Source: Mycobacterium noviomagense (GTDB lineage: Bacteria; Actinomycetota; Actinomycetes; Mycobacteriales; Mycobacteriaceae). From it: a stretch of DNA of 64,000 nt. A program made the position numbers and the translations under genes. Shown here one piece after another: positions 62,897 to 64,000 of the stretch (positions are counted from its first letter, which is position 1; each line of letters opens with the position of its first letter). The notes beneath the pieces are model-generated. The model was not told the origin of the DNA, made no database searches, and worked only from the letters and a program-made list of their open reading frames with translations. The stretch is taken from assembly GCF_010731635.1 (NCBI RefSeq), contig NZ_AP022583.1:1116001-1180000 (forward strand). The letters are read 5' to 3'.

Positions 62897-64000
62897 ATGT
62901 CGTTTTCGCTCGACCTCTCCGACGACGTGATTCACGTCCGCGATTGGGTTCACGAGTTCGCCGCCGACGTGGTGCGGCCGGCAGCCGCCGAATGGGACGA
63001 ACGCGAAGAGACCCCGTGGCCGATCATCCAGGAAGCGGCCAAGGTCGGCCTGTACTCCATTGACCTGTTCGCCACCCAGGCGGCCGAACCGACCGGGCTG
63101 GGCATGCTGACGGTGTTCGAGGAGATGTTCTGGGGTGACGCCGGAATCGCGTTGTCGATTCTGGGCACCGGGCTGGCCGCGGCGTCACTGGCCGCGACCG
63201 GAACCCAAGAGCAGCTCGCCGAGTGGCTGCCGCAGATGTTCGGCACGGTCGACGAGCCGAAGCTGGCGTCGTTTTGTTCGTCGGAACCGGACGCCGGCTC
63301 CGACGTCGGTGCGATCGCGACCCGGGCGCGCTATGACGAGGCGAGCGACGAGTGGGTTCTCAACGGCACGAAGACCTGGGCCACCAACGGTGGTATCGCC
63401 AACGTGCACATCGTGGTGGCCTCGGTGTATCCCGAGTTGGGTACGCGCGGGCAGGCTACCTTCATCATCCCGCCGGATACGCCCGGTTTTCGGCAGGGAC
63501 AGAAGTTCTCCAAGCATGGCATCCGCGCGTCGCACACTGCCGAGGTGATTTTGGAGGAAGTGCGGATCCCGGGCCGGTTGATCGTCGGCGGCAAGGACAA
63601 GTTCGACGAACGCATTGCGCGCGCGCGAGAGGGGAAGAGCGCCGGTCGCCATGCGGCCCTGATGACGTTCGAGCGGACCCGGCCGGCAGTGGGTGCGATG
63701 GCGTTGGGAGTGGCGCGTGCGGCCTACGAATACGCCTTGGACTACGCGCAACAGCGCGAGCAGTTCGGCCGGAAGATCGGCGATTTCCAGGCCATCGCGT
63801 TCAAGCTGGCGGACATGAAGGCCAGGATCGACGCGTCGCGGCTGCTGGTGTGGCGGGCCGGGTGGATGGCCCGCAACAACAAGCGCTTCGTCGCGGCCGA
63901 GGGTTCGATGGCCAAACTCGTCGCCAGCGAGACCGCGGTGTACGTCACCGACGAAGCGGTGCAAATACTCGGCGGCAACGGCTACACCCGCGAATACCCG
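62897..64000 (+). CDS. Acyl-CoA dehydrogenase, truncated by the window end
   Basis: An FadE-type flavoprotein, at least 368 residues, still open at base 64000. ATG 62897 has AAGGA six bases upstream. Family features: FSLDLSDDVIHVRDWVHEFAADVVRPAAAEWDE, AIALSILGTGLAAASL, CSSEPDAGSD (FAD/substrate loop), TKTWATNGG, and QREQFGRKIGDFQAIAFKLADM with LGGNGYTREYP near the visible end. Beta-oxidation of an unknown acyl-CoA. Numbering among the many mycobacterial FadE genes cannot be settled, so no symbol is given. Confidence 0.93.
   Translation, partial: MSFSLDLSDDVIHVRDWVHEFAADVVRPAAAEWDEREETPWPIIQEAAKVGLYSIDLFATQAAEPTGLGMLTVFEEMFWGDAGIALSILGTGLAAASLAATGTQEQLAEWLPQMFGTVDEPKLASFCSSEPDAGSDVGAIATRARYDEASDEWVLNGTKTWATNGGIANVHIVVASVYPELGTRGQATFIIPPDTPGFRQGQKFSKHGIRASHTAEVILEEVRIPGRLIVGGKDKFDERIARAREGKSAGRHAALMTFERTRPAVGAMALGVARAAYEYALDYAQQREQFGRKIGDFQAIAFKLADMKARIDASRLLVWRAGWMARNNKRFVAAEGSMAKLVASETAVYVTDEAVQILGGNGYTREYP

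Overview
The window is a high-GC chromosomal segment from a Mycobacterium. The evidence is the mycobacterial gene set (DesA1, MshD mycothiol synthase, GlnR, LmeA, KmtR, CYP126, an F420-dependent hydroxymycolate dehydrogenase homologue), lipoboxes and Tat signals, frequent GTG starts, and several genes whose start codon lies 6-7 bases after a TANNNT -10 box (leaderless mRNAs). From memory of the M. tuberculosis H37Rv map, the order follows roughly Rv0830 to Rv0774c, read here in reverse orientation. Some blocks differ: a complete pstSCAB operon, an IS110 element, no cpsY/Rv0805 block, and a different set of genes between encapsulin and purQ. It therefore looks like a non-tuberculous mycobacterium; I cannot name the species.

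Layout. 1-4.5 kb: Fgd2/fHMAD-like lipoprotein, a mycobacterial SAM methyltransferase, the metal sensor kmtR followed by a 68-residue His-rich peptide, and a divergent MpaB-oxygenase/TetR pair sharing a palindrome. 4.5-6.2 kb: an IS110-family element whose transposase carries three frameshifts, then a long hairpin repeat. 6.2-11.6 kb: desA1, dusB, an LCP cell-wall ligase, phoU. 11.5-17.3 kb (minus strand): glnR-mshD, then pstS-pstC-pstA-pstB with a direct-repeat PHO-box-like site in front. 17.3-21.5 kb: a repeat-rich leader, lmeA, thiX, a polycysteine leader peptide, DUF4395-cysA-sseC, a leaderless 32-residue membrane peptide and a nitrobindin-like protein. 21.5-24.2 kb: pabC, ygfZ, a DUF3073 gene. 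24-36.5 kb: purM, purF, an SCP-like gene, a CPBP protease, a membrane alpha/beta hydrolase, purL, a small helical protein, a VOC protein, an MmyB-like fragment, pepC, and the DyP peroxidase-encapsulin operon.

36.5-44.6 kb is the most accessory-looking part: a reductase and a Rieske oxygenase with a divergent TetR, a decayed second copy of the encapsulin gene, a catalase-like peroxidase, a lytic transglycosylase lipoprotein, an HxlR regulator with a divergent membrane protein, and a lower-GC class I fructose-bisphosphate aldolase. 44.6-64 kb returns to the conserved backbone: purQ-purS, a secreted protein, a metallo-beta-lactamase-fold protein, an FAD dehydrogenase, a DUF2334 deacetylase, glutathione peroxidase, an EmrB-type exporter, a 54-bp tandem repeat, TetR, DoxX, oligopeptidase B, purC, a membrane protein, a TDT transporter, CYP126, purB, a DUF429 protein, TetR, a Tat-exported esterase, and an acyl-CoA dehydrogenase that runs off the window.

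Themes. Seven de novo purine genes (purM, F, L, Q, S, C, B) lie scattered over 36 kb, all on the minus strand. Phosphate uptake (pstSCAB) faces phoU, with their stop codons overlapping. Sulfur metabolism (thiX, DUF4395, cysA, sseC) sits behind a cysteine-codon attenuator. Oxidative-stress functions are spread through the window (DyP in an encapsulin shell, catalase-like protein, glutathione peroxidase, mycothiol synthase). The most interesting items are the polycysteine attenuator with its competing helices, the His-rich peptide under KmtR, the encapsulin relic, the IS110 left end that may encode a bridge RNA, the two related long hairpins, the 54-bp VNTR and the leaderless membrane peptide. 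I saw no tRNA, rRNA or CRISPR array.
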